Shown: positions 1-12,470 of the stretch, piece by piece
Position numbering within the stretch: position 1 is the stretch's first letter
How the letters are laid out: each line of letters starts with the position of its first letter
Origin: Notospermus geniculatus
Lineage: Eukaryota > Nemertea > Pilidiophora > Heteronemertea > Lineidae
Direction: 5' to 3'
Assembly: GCA_002633025.1 (NCBI GenBank)
Contig: NMRB01000159.1
Location: 331,923 to 395,922 of the forward strand
DNA length: 64,000 nt
Program-made: the position numbers and the translations under genes
Notes under the pieces: model-generated
Databases searched by the model: none
The model's input: only the letters and a program-made list of their open reading frames with translations
Told to the model about the DNA's origin: nothing

Positions 1-883
1 AGGGTTAAAATTGCACACCTCTGCGTAGAGCATGATCTTAATGACCGGAGGTCTTGATATTTCAAGATTTTCTGACTTTGCTGCAGGGAAAAAGCCCAGG
101 TTCTCTTAACAAATGTCGCTCTTCGCTGGTATTGTCTAAAATGAGGAATACACGGCAGTGTGCGACGAGCAATTTGATCCTCTGGTTCAGCTCCAGGGGA
201 GGCATTCATCATCCATCTTATCATTCCCATTAGCGATTTCACGACAAAAAACTGTATCGAACTCGGAGAGAATCTCTTACCATGTGGGCGAAAAAATATG
301 CGAGTACTGATGGGGTGCTGTGTAGCGAATAGTGCAGTGGATCATGTTATGGCTTCGGAGGTCAAGGTCACCTGATTGTCTCGCTGCCAGCTTTGTTATT
401 TTGATTGAAAGCATGTTGGTGATATGGGGTGGTGGCAGTGGCCACACCTGACACACCTGGTTTCCTCCTACACAGCTTACGTGAACCAGGCTTGTTCTCG
501 CCGAGCAGACGTTTTGATTTCGTCATTCCACTGATGTGAACATTTTGTAAACGTGCGCAAACGACATCATCTTGACTAAAGTCATGTACATTTCATGGAC
601 GCGTCTCCAATCTTATCAAATCGGGAATCGGTCGCGATAAAATGTGTCCCAAAGGATTTCTAACAACTTCGATATCAATAGAATTATCCTCGGAGGAGAA
701 AACTACCATTGTGCGCCCGGCTTATCTCAACCGTAAAACAAACTGAACTTGAAATATTTGGAGGATGATGTCTGATAAAATTGTCATGAAATTCCTCGAG
801 GACAGATACGGTTGGATGGCTGTCTGGGAAATGGAGGACAAAATTGGAAAATGAAATAGATTTTTAAGCACTTTCTGCTGTTA

Positions 884-1068
884 TACAGCTCGTATTATCA
901 CCCTAGACTAGTCGCTCTGGCAACCTTTCCCAGGAACTCTTTCACAGCCCTTGACCATTTCAGAGTAAGAAGTGGCAAGAATTGAACCCACGGTCTCTCA
1001 GCATTAGCCTGATGCTCAAGCCCTCTGCCACTGCGCTCTCCATATTCGTCATACCAGTTGGTAGTATG
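884..1068 (-). repeat. tRNA-derived SINE remnant (copy 1 only)
   Basis: Read on the minus strand, about 1046-975 looks like a tRNA body: an A-box-like CAGTGGCAGAGGGC, an anticodon-like arm with a 5-bp stem (AGCAT/ATGCT) around a 7-base loop, and a B-box GGTTCAATTC. The base before the anticodon position is not T, so it is not a working tRNA. Copy 2 has unrelated sequence at the matching place, so the two copies were rearranged here. Family not identified. Confidence 0.55.
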
Positions 1069-2858
1069 AGTGCCCTCCATATTGAAATCTGCGACCCAAT
1101 CTTGACCTTGTCGTTTTTACCCACGCTCTCCATTCTGATTTCATTATGAAAACCCTGGGCTGAATCATGACAGGGTCCCAAGGAAGTTCGTGTGGACATT
1201 CATACAATAACGTCACCACCCTTGCCCTTTTTTCGCCAACGTAGACAGGACTGACGCAAAGATGCGCACCGGGGCAAGGAAACCAATGATGGGTATTGAA
1301 GAGAGGAATATTCCAATACCGTCTTGCTTGTTTGAAAAAAAATTGTATGGCATTCATTCGATCAGAGCGATATGATGGGCATTCCAATATTCCGTTGGGA
1401 TGCTTCATTCGTGGTACATCATTGAAATTACATTACCGTATCCCGAGTCAATTACGATGGGACGGACACCGGAGTTGTTAGGTCTAATCAAGCTTGTACG
1501 TTTCATGGGGAGTGTCCCGATTCAATCGGTGGTTGTGGGAGTTCTGAGGTGTGCTGGAGTAATTACTTGGTGTGAGTCTTTTGAAGGAGCTATGCATACT
1601 TTCACCAAGTAATTATGATTGCAGGAGGGGGCGTACCGCTGGGACCCCTTCTGCTGGCCTAGAGGGCTCAAGGCCTAGCCAAATTGATTTTGGTAAGTGG
1701 TCGTGGGAGTTCTGTAGTGTGTGGTAATTACTTGGTGATCCGCCTGAAGGACACCCACTTTCATTTAAATTAAATAGTTGAATAATGTATTAGTCGTAGG
1801 AGGGGCATGGTCAGGATCCCCAGTGCTCAAAAAAGTTGCTCGTTTATTCGCCATTTGCGATTGTGAATCAAGACTTTGCTGATGAATGCAATCATAAGGT
1901 CGCAATTTGGCAATAAAAAAATCACTTTTTAACTGCATTTATTCGTACAAGTTTAAATCAAGGCCTACTCTGTACTTAACAGGCACTCAGATGCCAGGAA
2001 ATCACTTCTTCCACAGCATCTGATTTCAGATTTTTTCTGGGGGAGGCCCCCTGTCAGGGTATGCCTCCACCGTGCATGATCGTGGCGAGTGACATTTAGC
2101 TTCAGTTGGTGAGTTGATCGGCCTTCGGCTGACTTTTCGAGCACTGACCCCTTCAGCTGACCCAGAGTCTGTACACCTTGTAGAATACCCAACTGATTTC
2201 AGTTGATACCTCAGCCGTATGCCTTTTAAAATGGTCTCTCTTTATTGCGTGCATCACAAAACTCATCATGCGAATCTTATCATGCCATATGGCAAGATCA
2301 GTTCCCAAAGGGTTAAAACCAGTGCACCACACTCCTCTCCCACATCAGCTTGTTGTCAATTCTGGCGAAAAAACCTCCTGCATTCATCATCCCTCCATGT
2401 TCCCTCTTCATCAGCCACTAGTTGATGAATAATCACGCAATTCGAAGTTCCGTCAGGAGTGCGGCGTTCAAATAATGGCCCTGGGAGAGGCGTGCGATAC
2501 GATGACATCATCGTACGGCTGTGGAGAATGGTTTATTAGTGCGATCATCTTGTAACAGATGCAACTGTTACTCACAAGTTGACGTGCTGACATACTCCAC
2601 GATGAATCAGGGTGAAATTGGTCGCGCAATCAGCCTTGGAGAGCTGGTTGGAAAAAGACAGACAATGACGACTTTTGGTGATGAAACCGCTGTGTCTGGT
2701 TTGGGATACTTTTTGTTGTGGCTGAGAATGTGAGATTTGTGGAATCGGAATGAAATAAGACGCTAATACTCTTGTGGGCGTATATCGCAGGCTTTAGAGC
2801 TCAGCATCAGATGTGCATCCAGTTAATGTTTGAAGTGTTGATGCAGCAAGGGCAGAAA

Positions 2859-3112
2859 TGATAGACGATTCTCAAATTCGCAGATCTGCACACTTCCGCC
2901 GAAATCGCAACCACAACCTCGATCTAAGACAACCAGCTGACGTGACGCAAAATCCATGATTCAGCAATGGTCAACTCTGATACAACGTCATCAAAGTCAC
3001 TGTTGTGGGGTTCTCTGTGTCATGTCATTCAGTTTCAGACTGAGGTTGTGGTTGCAATTTTGGCGGAAGTGTGCAGATCTTTCTCGTTTACTTCAACTGA
3101 GAATTGTCTATA
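2859..3112. repeat. Foldback repeat, arms ~70 bp (copy 1)
   Basis: The left arm (2859-2926) and right arm (about 3040-3112) are imperfect reverse complements. Both contain the GCAGATCTGCACACTTCCGC-type core and an ATAGACGATTCTC outer part. The spacer is about 110 bp. It is a non-autonomous inverted-repeat element within the intron or flank of the CPEB locus. The same structure is at 17680-17930 in copy 2. Confidence 0.75.
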
Positions 3113-4442
3113 GTTTTGCAGTTTCAGAAACACACCCTTGGATCAGATTAGCTGAACAGGATATTATACAAAAGAAACCACCATTGAGTTAGATGAGATT
3201 TCCATTGCATTTCTGCTGCCTGAACTGCATGTTGCCAAAGCATGCATAGGTCCACCTTTCACCTTTCACGGCGGGCGATGTGTGTTATGATAAACCTTAT
3301 CCCCTTGTGTCAAGCCTGGCAGAAAAATCTGTCAACCTTTGTAGGCTTCTTGTGTCTAGGGTTTCCTATATGACCACGGTACATAATGTCGTATTACCAA
3401 TAAAGTTGCCTGACCAGTTCTAATGAGAAAATGGGATTGGCTTTGCCGTGTCGGCTTGGATAAATGTGAACATGTGCGTGTGGAGGTGGTCATACTTGAA
3501 GCCGTTTCAGGATTTTATGTGTACTCTCGTTAATAATGTGGTGTTTAAATTGGCCCCATTTTGCCCTCAAATTGTGGTCATCGTGCCTTGAAAACTCCGG
3601 TGTTTTAGGTAGAGGTGTAAGTGCAAAGGTAACTTCTCCATTTTTGCCCCGACTACTGCAACCTGTGCATGATTGGTTGAAATATGATCACATGACTACC
3701 TGGCATCATCCCTGAAACCATGTGCAACAATCTTCCTGATCATCCTCTTCATTCTTAAAAGCGATAAAAAAAGATGCCATGAATTGTAGTTGCACGATTC
3801 TCACACGAGATTTCGGAAGATATTCAGATGATGAAAATCCATCATGAAAATTTGAATATTTTCCTCAATAAAGCACAGAAGCCAATTTCCTACGTGTCAA
3901 GATGGTAATCAGGCTTGTCGATTACACAATGCTCAATGGAGACAGCAATTGATTAGGAAAACACAAAAAAGCTGCAAGACTTTTTCATTAAAATTAAAAC
4001 GTTTTCTCACTAAAAGTTGGGAAGACGACAATCTGTGATTGAATTCTTAAACACGGATTTGATTCTTAACTTAGTTGCCGCCGGCCGTATAATTTTCAAC
4101 ATGGCGTGTCGTGAATTATGAATGATGCAGAGGAATTTCTTCGAGGGTTGAGGCATTGCAGATATCAGGTGACATGGCTTCTGATTGGCTGTTAGGAGAG
4201 ATAGCCGGGGTTTGCCTTGAAGCTCTCTGTGTGACATTGAGGCGTGCACGCTCCCTGCTTGAGGCGATGATTGGAAAAGCCAAGAGCTTCAAGGATGAAA
4301 CCTGAAAGTTCATGTTTTGCGATGTTGTTGAGCTATGGTATTGTGGGAACACAATGTACAAAACAGATGTAAAACAAAACAAAGCTATAACGAATGATTT
4401 GCCCATGCTTTTGTAGTTCAGTGGTCAGTAATTGGTCCGTGT

Positions 4443-4585
4443 TTTAACTCTTTCAGCCCGAGGCGATTTACCCAATCTTATGTTGTAGAAAATTGGATTT
4501 AGTGGTGGACGGATATACTCATTCATAGGATTTGAGAATGATTTTGGCGAACGGATATATCCGTCCGTAGGGCTGAAAGCGTTAA
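4443..4585. repeat. Small TIR element, short allele
   Basis: The ends read TTAACTCTTTCAGCCC and GGGCTGAAAGCGTTAA, a 16-bp imperfect inverted repeat, with an ATCCGTCCGTAGGGC subterminal part. Copy 2 (19274-19490) has about 75 extra internal bases, so copy 1 looks like an internal deletion derivative, or copy 2 gained sequence. Superfamily unassigned. Confidence 0.6.
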
Positions 4586-5139
4586 AAATCTCCGCAGAAA
4601 GTTTAACGGCGAGACTCAAATTTTCTTCTCAGATCGCAATGATGAAAAAAAACAGCAAAAGAACAAAGAAAGTATATTTTCCTTGACAATAAATAGTTCG
4701 GTTGGTGAATTATTGAGTCAGACTACCTGTGTACACTCTTCCACTGCCTAGCTTGTTGCTATTTTTAGACTTAAGTCAATTATGGCTGTGAAAAGCCGCA
4801 AGGCTCAAATTCAAAACCAGGGAAGTTTTACCAACTCCTACATAAAAATTGATTTAAATTTCTTTGTAGAGTGTTAGATAAACATGTCATTGGGATGTAT
4901 TGTGCCAGTATTTGTTTGTTCAAAATGTTAGATAAATATACTCTTTAATTTCTGTGTATTGATATCTGTCAAATAAAATAAAATTAATTGAATGGTTTTA
5001 TTGATTATCTTGCTGTTGGCTATTTAATCAAAAACATCAATATGCTAATCCCTCGAGCGAAAAAAAAATAATTGGAAAGCCTTCTCTTTGAATAATCAAT
5101 GAGAATTGGCTAAAATCCTCAGGTTGTTGGTGAATGTCA

Positions 5140-5310
5140 TTCTCTGGAAATTGGGCGCGGTTTCGGTTGGTTGTCAGTCTGGCATAGTTCAAACATTAGG
5201 CCTGACACCACTGAGGGACCAGGTTCGCTCCCCAGTTTGACCCTTTCTTCATATGATAGAGAGGCTGGCTCTCTTTGACAGGTTTTCTCCAGTTTCCTCC
5301 TGTTAAACTT
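5140..5310 (+). repeat. SINE-like stretch with B-box (copy 1)
   Basis: Contains a B-box-like GGTTCGCTCCCC at about 5223 followed by the phrase TTTTCTCCAG..TTTCCTCCTG. Similar phrases occur at 20080-20240 and 14290-14400, suggesting a dispersed tRNA-derived SINE family. Boundaries are uncertain and no A-box is clear. Confidence 0.4.
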
Positions 5311-6382
5311 TGAATTTACAGGTTTCTAAGGTGGAAGACATAGCTTCCTACCGGATTCAACCCACAGACCCTCACATTAGGCATCATATTGTCTATTGTC
5401 TGTAGAGCTATTAACGCTGTATTCAGCATTCACCCCTCTATTCAACATTTTGGGGCATTTTTCATTTGTTTTGTATAAAAATGTGTCGTAGAAAAGCCAT
5501 GCCATGCAAAGGCTGTCAACCTTCCTAACTGAATCCGGATCCACCCCCACAGTGGTGTCAGATAAATTCTCCCAACAGCAATGTACAATATGACGGTGTG
5601 CATTTCACAAAAGGTTCAGTTTAATGAAAGGGATAATTTACATTGATCCCCATGGATTATTTATCTCTTGATTGTTTTGTTTAGAAATGTTTGAGGCTGA
5701 GCTTCTATTTTTGTGCAGTGGAAAATAAACAAACTTTGATCCGATGACGTTCTTTGGAAGAGAGACCTTTTGAAGTCGTCTGAAGATCGTCAATTTAATC
5801 ATTCATAATGTTGTTCTCTGCGAACAACTTTTTTACTTTCAACCAAATTTTGCCCCAAAGTTCTATGCAACTTTAATTTCCTAATGTCATCCATCATCGG
5901 TTCTTTTCATAGAATGAGAATTCTTGTCGTTAACAGGTAAACATACATTCAGCACAACTTAACTGATTTTTTTCCATCCATAGATTTTCAAAGGAAATTT
6001 CAATATTGGGTCCATACAGAGAGGAGTTGAACTTACGAATTATGTTTCTCAAAATATCACTCTGTTGCACCTCTATTGTACGTATGCCACTGGAATTGCC
6101 AGGCATTGAAATGGTAGCAGTTTCCATTTCTTTCATACTGCTCTGGTACAATTTGTAGGATGTTTCCAGTGTTCTTAATCTTTTTTTCAGGAATTACCCT
6201 CAGAATTGGCAAATGGTGTCCTTAATTGAGAGGTGTCCTGGTTACAGAGGTCAAAATGAATACATGTGACCAAGGACTGAACTTCAGAGAGGTTTCCTCC
6301 TGGCAGAAATCTCTATTGTGGGAGTTCCTCTGATCTTTCTTTCATTCCCAAACTCATCGCTATCTTCCTCTTCTCTCTACAG

Positions 6383-6564
6383 TGGAGCTTGCCATGATCA
6401 TGGACCGTCTGTATGGGGGAGTGTGTTACGCTGGAATCGACACAGATCCCGAGCTGAAGTACCCGAAGGGAGCGGGACGGGTAGCGTTCTCGAACCAGCA
6501 GAGTTACATAGCCGCCATAAGCGCAAGATTCGTTCAGCTTCAACATGGTGATATTGATAAGAGG
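6383..6564 (+). CDS. CPEB: CPEB2/3/4-type protein, penultimate exon (RRM2), copy 1
   Basis: A 182-nt exon coding the second RNA-recognition motif of a cytoplasmic polyadenylation element-binding protein. The protein binds U-rich elements in mRNA 3' UTRs and controls translation and poly(A) length in the cytoplasm. The peptide runs from VELAMIMDRLYGGVCYAG through PKGAGRVAFSNQQSYIAA to QLQHGDIDKR, which I recognise as the CPEB2/3/4 (Drosophila Orb2) RRM2. Acceptor: a pyrimidine tract then ACAG at 6379-6382. Donor: GTAAGT at 6565. It begins in phase 1 (one base of the Val codon lies in the previous exon) and ends in phase 0, joining cleanly to the exon at 7567. Earlier exons are not in the window. 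It differs from copy 2 by one silent change (ACA to ACT, Thr, at 6444). Confidence 0.93.
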
Positions 6565-7012
6565 GTAAGTGAAAATAACCTTTGTTTGTGCTGAACAGAA
6601 TCAAAAGCCTTCATGCTATCAACTACCCGATAGGCCTATCTCCACTTTTGATCAGTGGGGGTGTGGTCATTTGAAGTAATAGCTATATTCTACATGAGAG
6701 TGAAGTCAGTATTTGAAGATAGTGCCGTTCCTTTAATCAACCATGCTCCTGCTGCTCACACGTTTCCACTCAACTCAGTTGTTGTTATTCTGTGATATTC
6801 AAAGATAAAACGAATATTTTCAATTCAATTGATGATTATTGATTAAAAACAGTATAATTGCATAAATGATAGATATTCATTTCCAGAAATTGTGTATCAT
6901 GATTGTGATTGTTCATGTTAACTTATTCGTTCATAGCCAGGAGGGTTCACATTTCCCATCAAAGTGTGTGTAATGGATGTGTATGATCTTGTTGCCATAA
7001 CTCCAATTCTAG

Positions 7013-7555
7013 GAGTGATGGCAACTACAAGCCTAGGCTAGGAGCTGCTGCTCCCAGTACTAGGAGCTACAGCTACTACCAATACTAGGTGCTATGGCTA
7101 CAATACTTGGAGCTACCACTACCAATACTAGGAGCTACAGCTACCAATGCTAACCCCTCCAGGTATACTAGAATTTGCTGCTACTGCCACCACCAGGAGC
7201 GAAAGCCACCATTTCTTGGAGCCTAGGGCTACGATACTAGGACCAATGGCTTACAATTCTAGGAGGTACCGCTACCCATACTAGGAGCGTGGCACCAATT
7301 CTAGGAGCTACCATTACAAATACTAGGACCTACCACTACCAATACTAGGAGCTACCACTACACAAATACTGGGACCTACCACTACCAATACTAGTAGCTA
7401 CAGATACAAATACTACGACCTGCCACTACCAGTACTAGGAGCTACAACTAGCAATAATAGGACCTACGACTACCAATACTAGGAATTACAAATACGGTAC
7501 AGCTACCAATAATAGGAGACACTGCTACCAATATCAGGAGCTACGAGTTTCTCCT
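7013..7555. repeat. Degenerate minisatellite in last CPEB intron, copy 1
   Basis: About 540 bp of imperfect 20-30-bp units built on the words CCAATACTAGGAGCTAC and CTACCACTACC. It ends a few bases before the acceptor polypyrimidine tract of the last exon. Copy 2 (about 21850-22437) has a different unit arrangement; the whole intron is 20 bp longer there. Confidence 0.85.
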
Positions 7556-7566
7556 TTATTTTTCAG

Positions 7567-7794
7567 GTTGAAGTGAAACCTTACGTATTAGACGACCAGA
7601 TGTGTGATGAATGCCAAGGATCCCACTGCGGTGGCAAGTTTGCGCCGTTCTTCTGTGCCAACGTGACCTGTCTCCAGTACTACTGTGAACACTGCTGGGC
7701 TCAGATACACTCGAGGCCTGGACGAGAGTTTCACAAGCCGCTAGTCAAGGAGGGCGCCGATCGGCCAAGAGCCGTACCGTTTCGTTTCTTCTAA
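7567..7794 (+). CDS. CPEB: CPEB2/3/4-type protein, terminal exon (ZZ zinc-binding domain), copy 1
   Basis: The last coding exon: 75 codons plus TAA at 7792-7794, opening after TTTCAG. It codes the C-terminal CPEB ZZ-like domain, with the cysteine/histidine series in DQMCDECQGSHCGG, FFCANVTCLQYYCEHC and the invariant GREFHKPLVKEG stretch. The tail is RAVPFRFF, where vertebrate members end in a different short sequence. The domain chelates two zincs and helps RNA and partner binding. Full length against the family C-terminus, with no frame break. Base-for-base identical to the copy 2 exon by eye. Confidence 0.95.
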   Translation, partial: VEVKPYVLDDQMCDECQGSHCGGKFAPFFCANVTCLQYYCEHCWAQIHSRPGREFHKPLVKEGADRPRAVPFRFF

Positions 7795-9755
7795 GGCGAA
7801 GATATCACCAGCGTTTACGTCGAAGGGAAATCGTCTCGATAATCTGTGCGATGGTTCTTCTGCATCCGACAGATGGCGCTGAAGTCTTTACATGGGGAAA
7901 GAGTCGGCGTCTCGCGCTGATGTGAATTTTCTGTAATTGTGGATAGCAAAAATTGACAACGGAAGATGTCTGGCTCGATCGACTGAGTTCAGATCTTTGG
8001 TTGTCTGTTTTGCATTTATCTTCTGATGTCAAACTGTGTGATGAAGTGTCGAATTGTCGTGGTGTTCCCCTAAATTTCCCCTGCTGCCGTTGTCAGTTGT
8101 ATTAATTACAAGCTCATTAAATTTGGCGTTCGGACTTGGGCAATTTTCTTGGATGTCCGACATGTCCGAATGGAATGTTTTTAATGTTCTTTAGAATTGC
8201 ACCAGTAGCACGCGAGGTGGAGGGAACCATCACTGCAATTCTTCCGTGCGATGTAGGTTTTTGTGAGATCTAGTCCGTAAATTGAGGTTTTTTGCACCTC
8301 CTCTTTCATCTTAGAACTCTTGATATGAAAGTTGCGCCATCTTCTGGCAAGGTGGCGTAACAAGTTGGGGCAAATTTTCTGTTTTCTATATGGTCTGCTG
8401 TCCGTTTCTTAATACAGTGTACTCTATTCTTTGTGTGTGAACTACCATTGTCTATGTGATATTGTTAAACATCTTTTCAATTTGTGAATTGTAACTTCAT
8501 GCAGATTTTTATGCTATTGATTCAAGGTTTACCTCAATCTGATGCGTGCACTTGAATGTAGTATGTCTTTCCTCATGTAAAGCTAACGATTTGAGGAGTG
8601 TCTTGAACGATGGACGGGCATCGTTAAACATTCTCTTGTCTCCTCAAAAATGCTTGAAGTTCTATTATACCTCAAATAATATATATATAATGGCATGACA
8701 TTGTTTATATGTACTATAATTCAATATTATAGTGGATGTATCTTAGTAATACAATGTTAACCCTTATCAAATATGGACCCTAATTGGGCGGAGGCCACCG
8801 TAGACAATGTCTGAATCACTTAAATGAAATTTAAGCGACTATTTGGAAAATTTCATCCAAATTTGATATTTTTGTTGTCGATATCACCAAAGCCGTGACC
8901 TCAGTCCATTCAGAGTCTGCGTAGCCGTCTTGATGTTTGGTCAGTTTCTCTACGTGTTCATTTCATGTCAAGTTTACCGGATAAAGCTTTGCATTTACGG
9001 AAATATTACTGTACAATCTTTGAACTGCGGTTCACGTAAACTTGCATGAAATCGACGTCAATGTCAGGCCAGTGTTCTTTTCTGCGATTTCGTGTAGTTG
9101 CCTACAGGGGTCGGTCCTAATTCACCGGACGTAGCATTTGAACATCAGCTTCATAAAATAGTCTTGCGTGTTTGATCTCAGTTTAACCAAAGAAAAACGG
9201 TGGATATTAATTGCAGCATTTAGTGTGTTGATCAGAAATATTTCTGTAATAAATTGAATGATTGTGATGCACATATCTCATGCATAAAAATGAGACTGGG
9301 TGATGGTGATGGGGGTGTTGGGGAGATGGGTTCTCATAAGATGAAGATGAACGATGAATAATTCTTCTAATTAATTATTAATTAATCAATTGGTTAAGTA
9401 TGATAATTAGTTAAGAGAATCGATTTGATTAATTAATATCAATTAATTAGCAAAGCAGCAGTTCAGATGATTGACACGTTGACAGTTGGAATGGCATACT
9501 ATCTCTGAGATGATACACATGTGCACATTTTTATAGTTTCTGTACAATTTCGTACTTTCTACTCCATTTTCTAGCATCTTATAGACAATCATTTTGTAAC
9601 CGACTGTCGATTCATAAAATGGGAGGGTTTTATGCCTCGAAGTGTTGCAATGAATTAAATGAAAAATGATGAGTATAGTCTAGTCAAGTTACACATCAAG
9701 TCACCTGGTGGCGCCGGCAGTGCTAGTCAGGCTGGCGCACACTAATGTGCACACT
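7795..9755 (+). other. CPEB 3' UTR (at least to here), copy 1
   Basis: Non-coding sequence following the CPEB stop. A possible poly(A) signal AATAAA lies at 9248-9253, with further ones near 10445. U-rich TTTTTAT words that match the CPE bound by CPEB proteins occur at 8506-8512 and 9528-9534, so autoregulation is possible but unproven. AT-rich TTAATTAA-type runs lie at about 9368-9450. The match to copy 2 continues without an indel to 9755, where copy 2 meets a gap. The true transcript end is unknown. Confidence 0.6.
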
Positions 9756-12270
9756 AATTGTATTCAAATTGCTAAATATTTAAAATGGTTTTGTACGTTT
9801 TCGGTCTTCGTTTCTTTAATGTAGTGTGTTTCGTATTTTTGGAGAACTTTCTGATTTTTGACTACAAGTTGTACCTGGATCTAGTGTGCCAAGTGTACAT
9901 ACATGTGCCATAAATGGATCACAATTCTAACGTATGGTACACACACTGTGTATTACCCTAACGTGTATGGTTCCTGTTCTTATTTATTGTACTTTCCCTT
10001 CAGTTCCTCTATGATACCCTGTTTCACCCTAACTTGACCTGTGGCTGAGAAAAAAAACAGGGTTCAAGTTTAGTTAACCGGGTCCAAACAGTATCCTTGG
10101 ACTAAACACAGATGTGATCGTGGAGCTCCGGACTTTTGCAATCTGTAGTCCGAGTCCGATTTAGGGTGGAATTGTTCACATGAGTTTGCAGTTAATGGTA
10201 TTAGTCACCTGTTTGTAATGTCAGAGTTTATTTTTTAGCTTGTTTTTGACCCTCTTGGTGCAAACTACAGTGTGTGCAATTTTGTTTTACCGATTTCATA
10301 GGTAACTTGGTGGTGTTAGGCAACGTTTTTATACGACTCTATTTTTTATTCTTATTTTTTGCTCATGTTAATACAATGTAGTAGGACATAGTATTTGTTG
10401 CATAATTATCATATTACTGGGTGTTTCTCCTTTAAATTAACTATAAATAAAATAAAATAAAAAATTGCAAAAATTTCACTACTATTTATAATTAATTGGT
10501 GGAATATGATTGGCAACATATCGGAGTCTAACTTTAAATTGGTAAAAAGTGTGATTAAATCGGAATAGAATGTAATTATAGTGCATTGTAACTATTTTAA
10601 TAACTCTAAATTATTACTAGGATAATTCATTTTGAATTAAATCAACATTTTTCAGTGTTGACGTGTATAGACTCTAGGGATAGGGTTAGACTGAAGCATT
10701 ATGTTTCTATAGTTAACGAGTCTTTTGTTTTGTCCTGGGGGGACAGAACAAAAAACTCGTGTGAATTTGCCCCAACGTTTCAGGACAGCAGACTGTGTGA
10801 CTATAAATAGACCTATTTTTCAATTTAGTATTTATAATAGCTATGGGAGTTTTGATTCTGTAAATTCGGATAGCGTTGTTATAACGAAAGACTGGATGGG
10901 TAATGTTTATTTTCTTGTAAATTATGATTATAAGCTTTTGCAGGCTGATTCACGTTGGTAAACAGTTTGTGTGCTTTTTGGACTTTTTTATGGTCATGCA
11001 TTATAGGCATAAGTAGGTAAGTAATAATACAGCGCTCCATGTCTGCGTGGGCAACCTCACCCCGGGGAAAACCCAACCCTAGATAACATATCGGGAACCA
11101 TTTTCACTTTTCAAGGCGATATGGACATGACCTTTCTGTACACGGATAAACAGGTCTTGTTACATACCGGTACATTCTTTATAAAGTTTAGCTCGCTGGA
11201 CTTCCAAAAGAAACACCATCGCGCGTCATGTTTTGGCGCACATCAGGATTTTACTGCCAAGGCCAATTTTATCAAAATGAAGATACCTAAAAACCTTGAA
11301 CAGCACCAGAAATCTGTCTCATTGGTGTTCATTGGAAAGCTCTAAGTGAGCGCTTTCTTCGTATCTAGGGATGGGTTAACACGGATGGGATCCAGGTTAC
11401 CCAGTCAGGCCTTGCAGTGCTTTCATTCTTCATGTGAGTCCCATGTTCCATTTTCTGCAATTTGTAATATTCCAAGTTTTGTATTTTCTGAGAGTTACAT
11501 ATTATTAGAGTATCCCAAGGTGTTTAAAGTCATATCTTATCTAGAATCCATGGATTTTGCTAAGTTCGTGTTCAAGTGTCGTTGAGCAGTATTGCTGTTT
11601 TGACAGTGTTGATGGCTTGTTTTCGTGTCTGCGTTGATATTTGAAGATGTTGGACAAATTCAACATACGACCGAGGCCGTTGAGTGTCATTTTGCTGCAA
11701 AACTTGTGAACCACAGGGTGCTTCAGTATTATCAAACCCATGGAGCATTTAGGATTTAGGTTTTGCAGCCTTCCTCTAACCATGTCATCATGGTGGAGGA
11801 GGATCCAGCAATGCTGTTGGCTCGATTTTGATAATGGCCCTGAGAACTTAAACGTTTGACTTTTATAAGAGACTGTCAAGCCAATATGGTTCAATATGAG
11901 GGAAAAAGTGCAAGATCCATGGATTTTGAAATCATTTCATATTCTAACGTAGGGCATACCGTAGATCGTTTGGGTTTCAGGCAGACCTTGTCCAGGGGAG
12001 AGATATCATGATGTCGTGATATTGTTTATCAAAGGGATGGTTCTTGATCCTGTGCTCGGTGATCCCACACGGCACCCACACAATTTGGGAGCAGTTCCTT
12101 TGTTTGCCAGACATATGAAACCTTGTACTTGTACTTGTTTAAAAAATTCTCACAAGTTTCCAAACTTCATAAAAATAGACGATCATGGACTTCAAAATCC
12201 TGAGAATATTACCAGTTTTCCTACTGCAACTGCTGCTGCAATTGCTACTACTTCTGCCACTGCTACTTCT
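9756..12270. other. No gene seen; downstream of CPEB, absent or unsequenced in copy 2
   Basis: AT-rich sequence, possibly continuing 3' UTR (an AATAAAATAAAATAAAA run near 10445). No conserved coding exon was recognised. 9756-11869 has no counterpart after copy 2; the sequence resumes with 11870-11966 at 24639. Confidence 0.5.
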
Positions 12271-12282
12271 ACTTCTGCTACA

Positions 12283-12324
<42 letters not shown>

Positions 12325-12326
12325 GC
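12220..12326. repeat. ACT/CTA trinucleotide microsatellite
   Basis: About 14 uninterrupted ACT units at 12283-12324 preceded by impure GCTACTTCT units. A second impure cluster lies at 12760-12852. The open frame across it codes only a Thr run and is not a gene. Confidence 0.95.
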
Positions 12327-12470
12327 TGGCTTAACCCCTTAACTGGGTACGGCATACTACTACGTCGTTACGAAATCCGGGGAACCCAGAAAACACCTGA
12401 GGTTTGAAGCTTGCGTTAGGCGTATTAGTATGCCTTCCAAGGAAATGGCGCATCACAGTGCGTAGGACGT

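Larger units (their letters stand above)
1..9755. repeat. Copy 1 of a ~9.8-kb duplicated segment
   Basis: This stretch reappears as 13855-24637 in the same orientation. Both copies carry the last CPEB exons, the same intronic minisatellite and the same small repeats. The offset is 13854 at the start, 14862 at the first exon and 14882 from the last exon to the end, so the copies differ by indels upstream but by none over the final 2.2 kb. The segment may extend left of the window. No upstream CPEB exon (RRM1 or linker) was recognised in 1-6382, which reads as intron with repeat remnants. It is either a tandem duplication or two haplotypes left uncollapsed in the assembly. Confidence 0.95.

Noticed and set aside
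2521-2733. 70-codon open frame conserved in both copies (also 17337-17549)
   Set aside because: Conservation is explained by the segment duplication. No domain, splice context or homologue is recognisable.
4010-4249. 79-codon minus-strand frame conserved in both copies
   Set aside because: Same reason: duplicated non-coding DNA, with no recognisable family.
7013-7555. CRISPR-like array in the CPEB intron
   Set aside because: The units are degenerate, without constant spacer length, in a spliced animal gene. It is a minisatellite.
12016-12342. 108-codon frame ending in poly-Thr
   Set aside because: The threonine run is the ACT microsatellite and the rest has no coding features.
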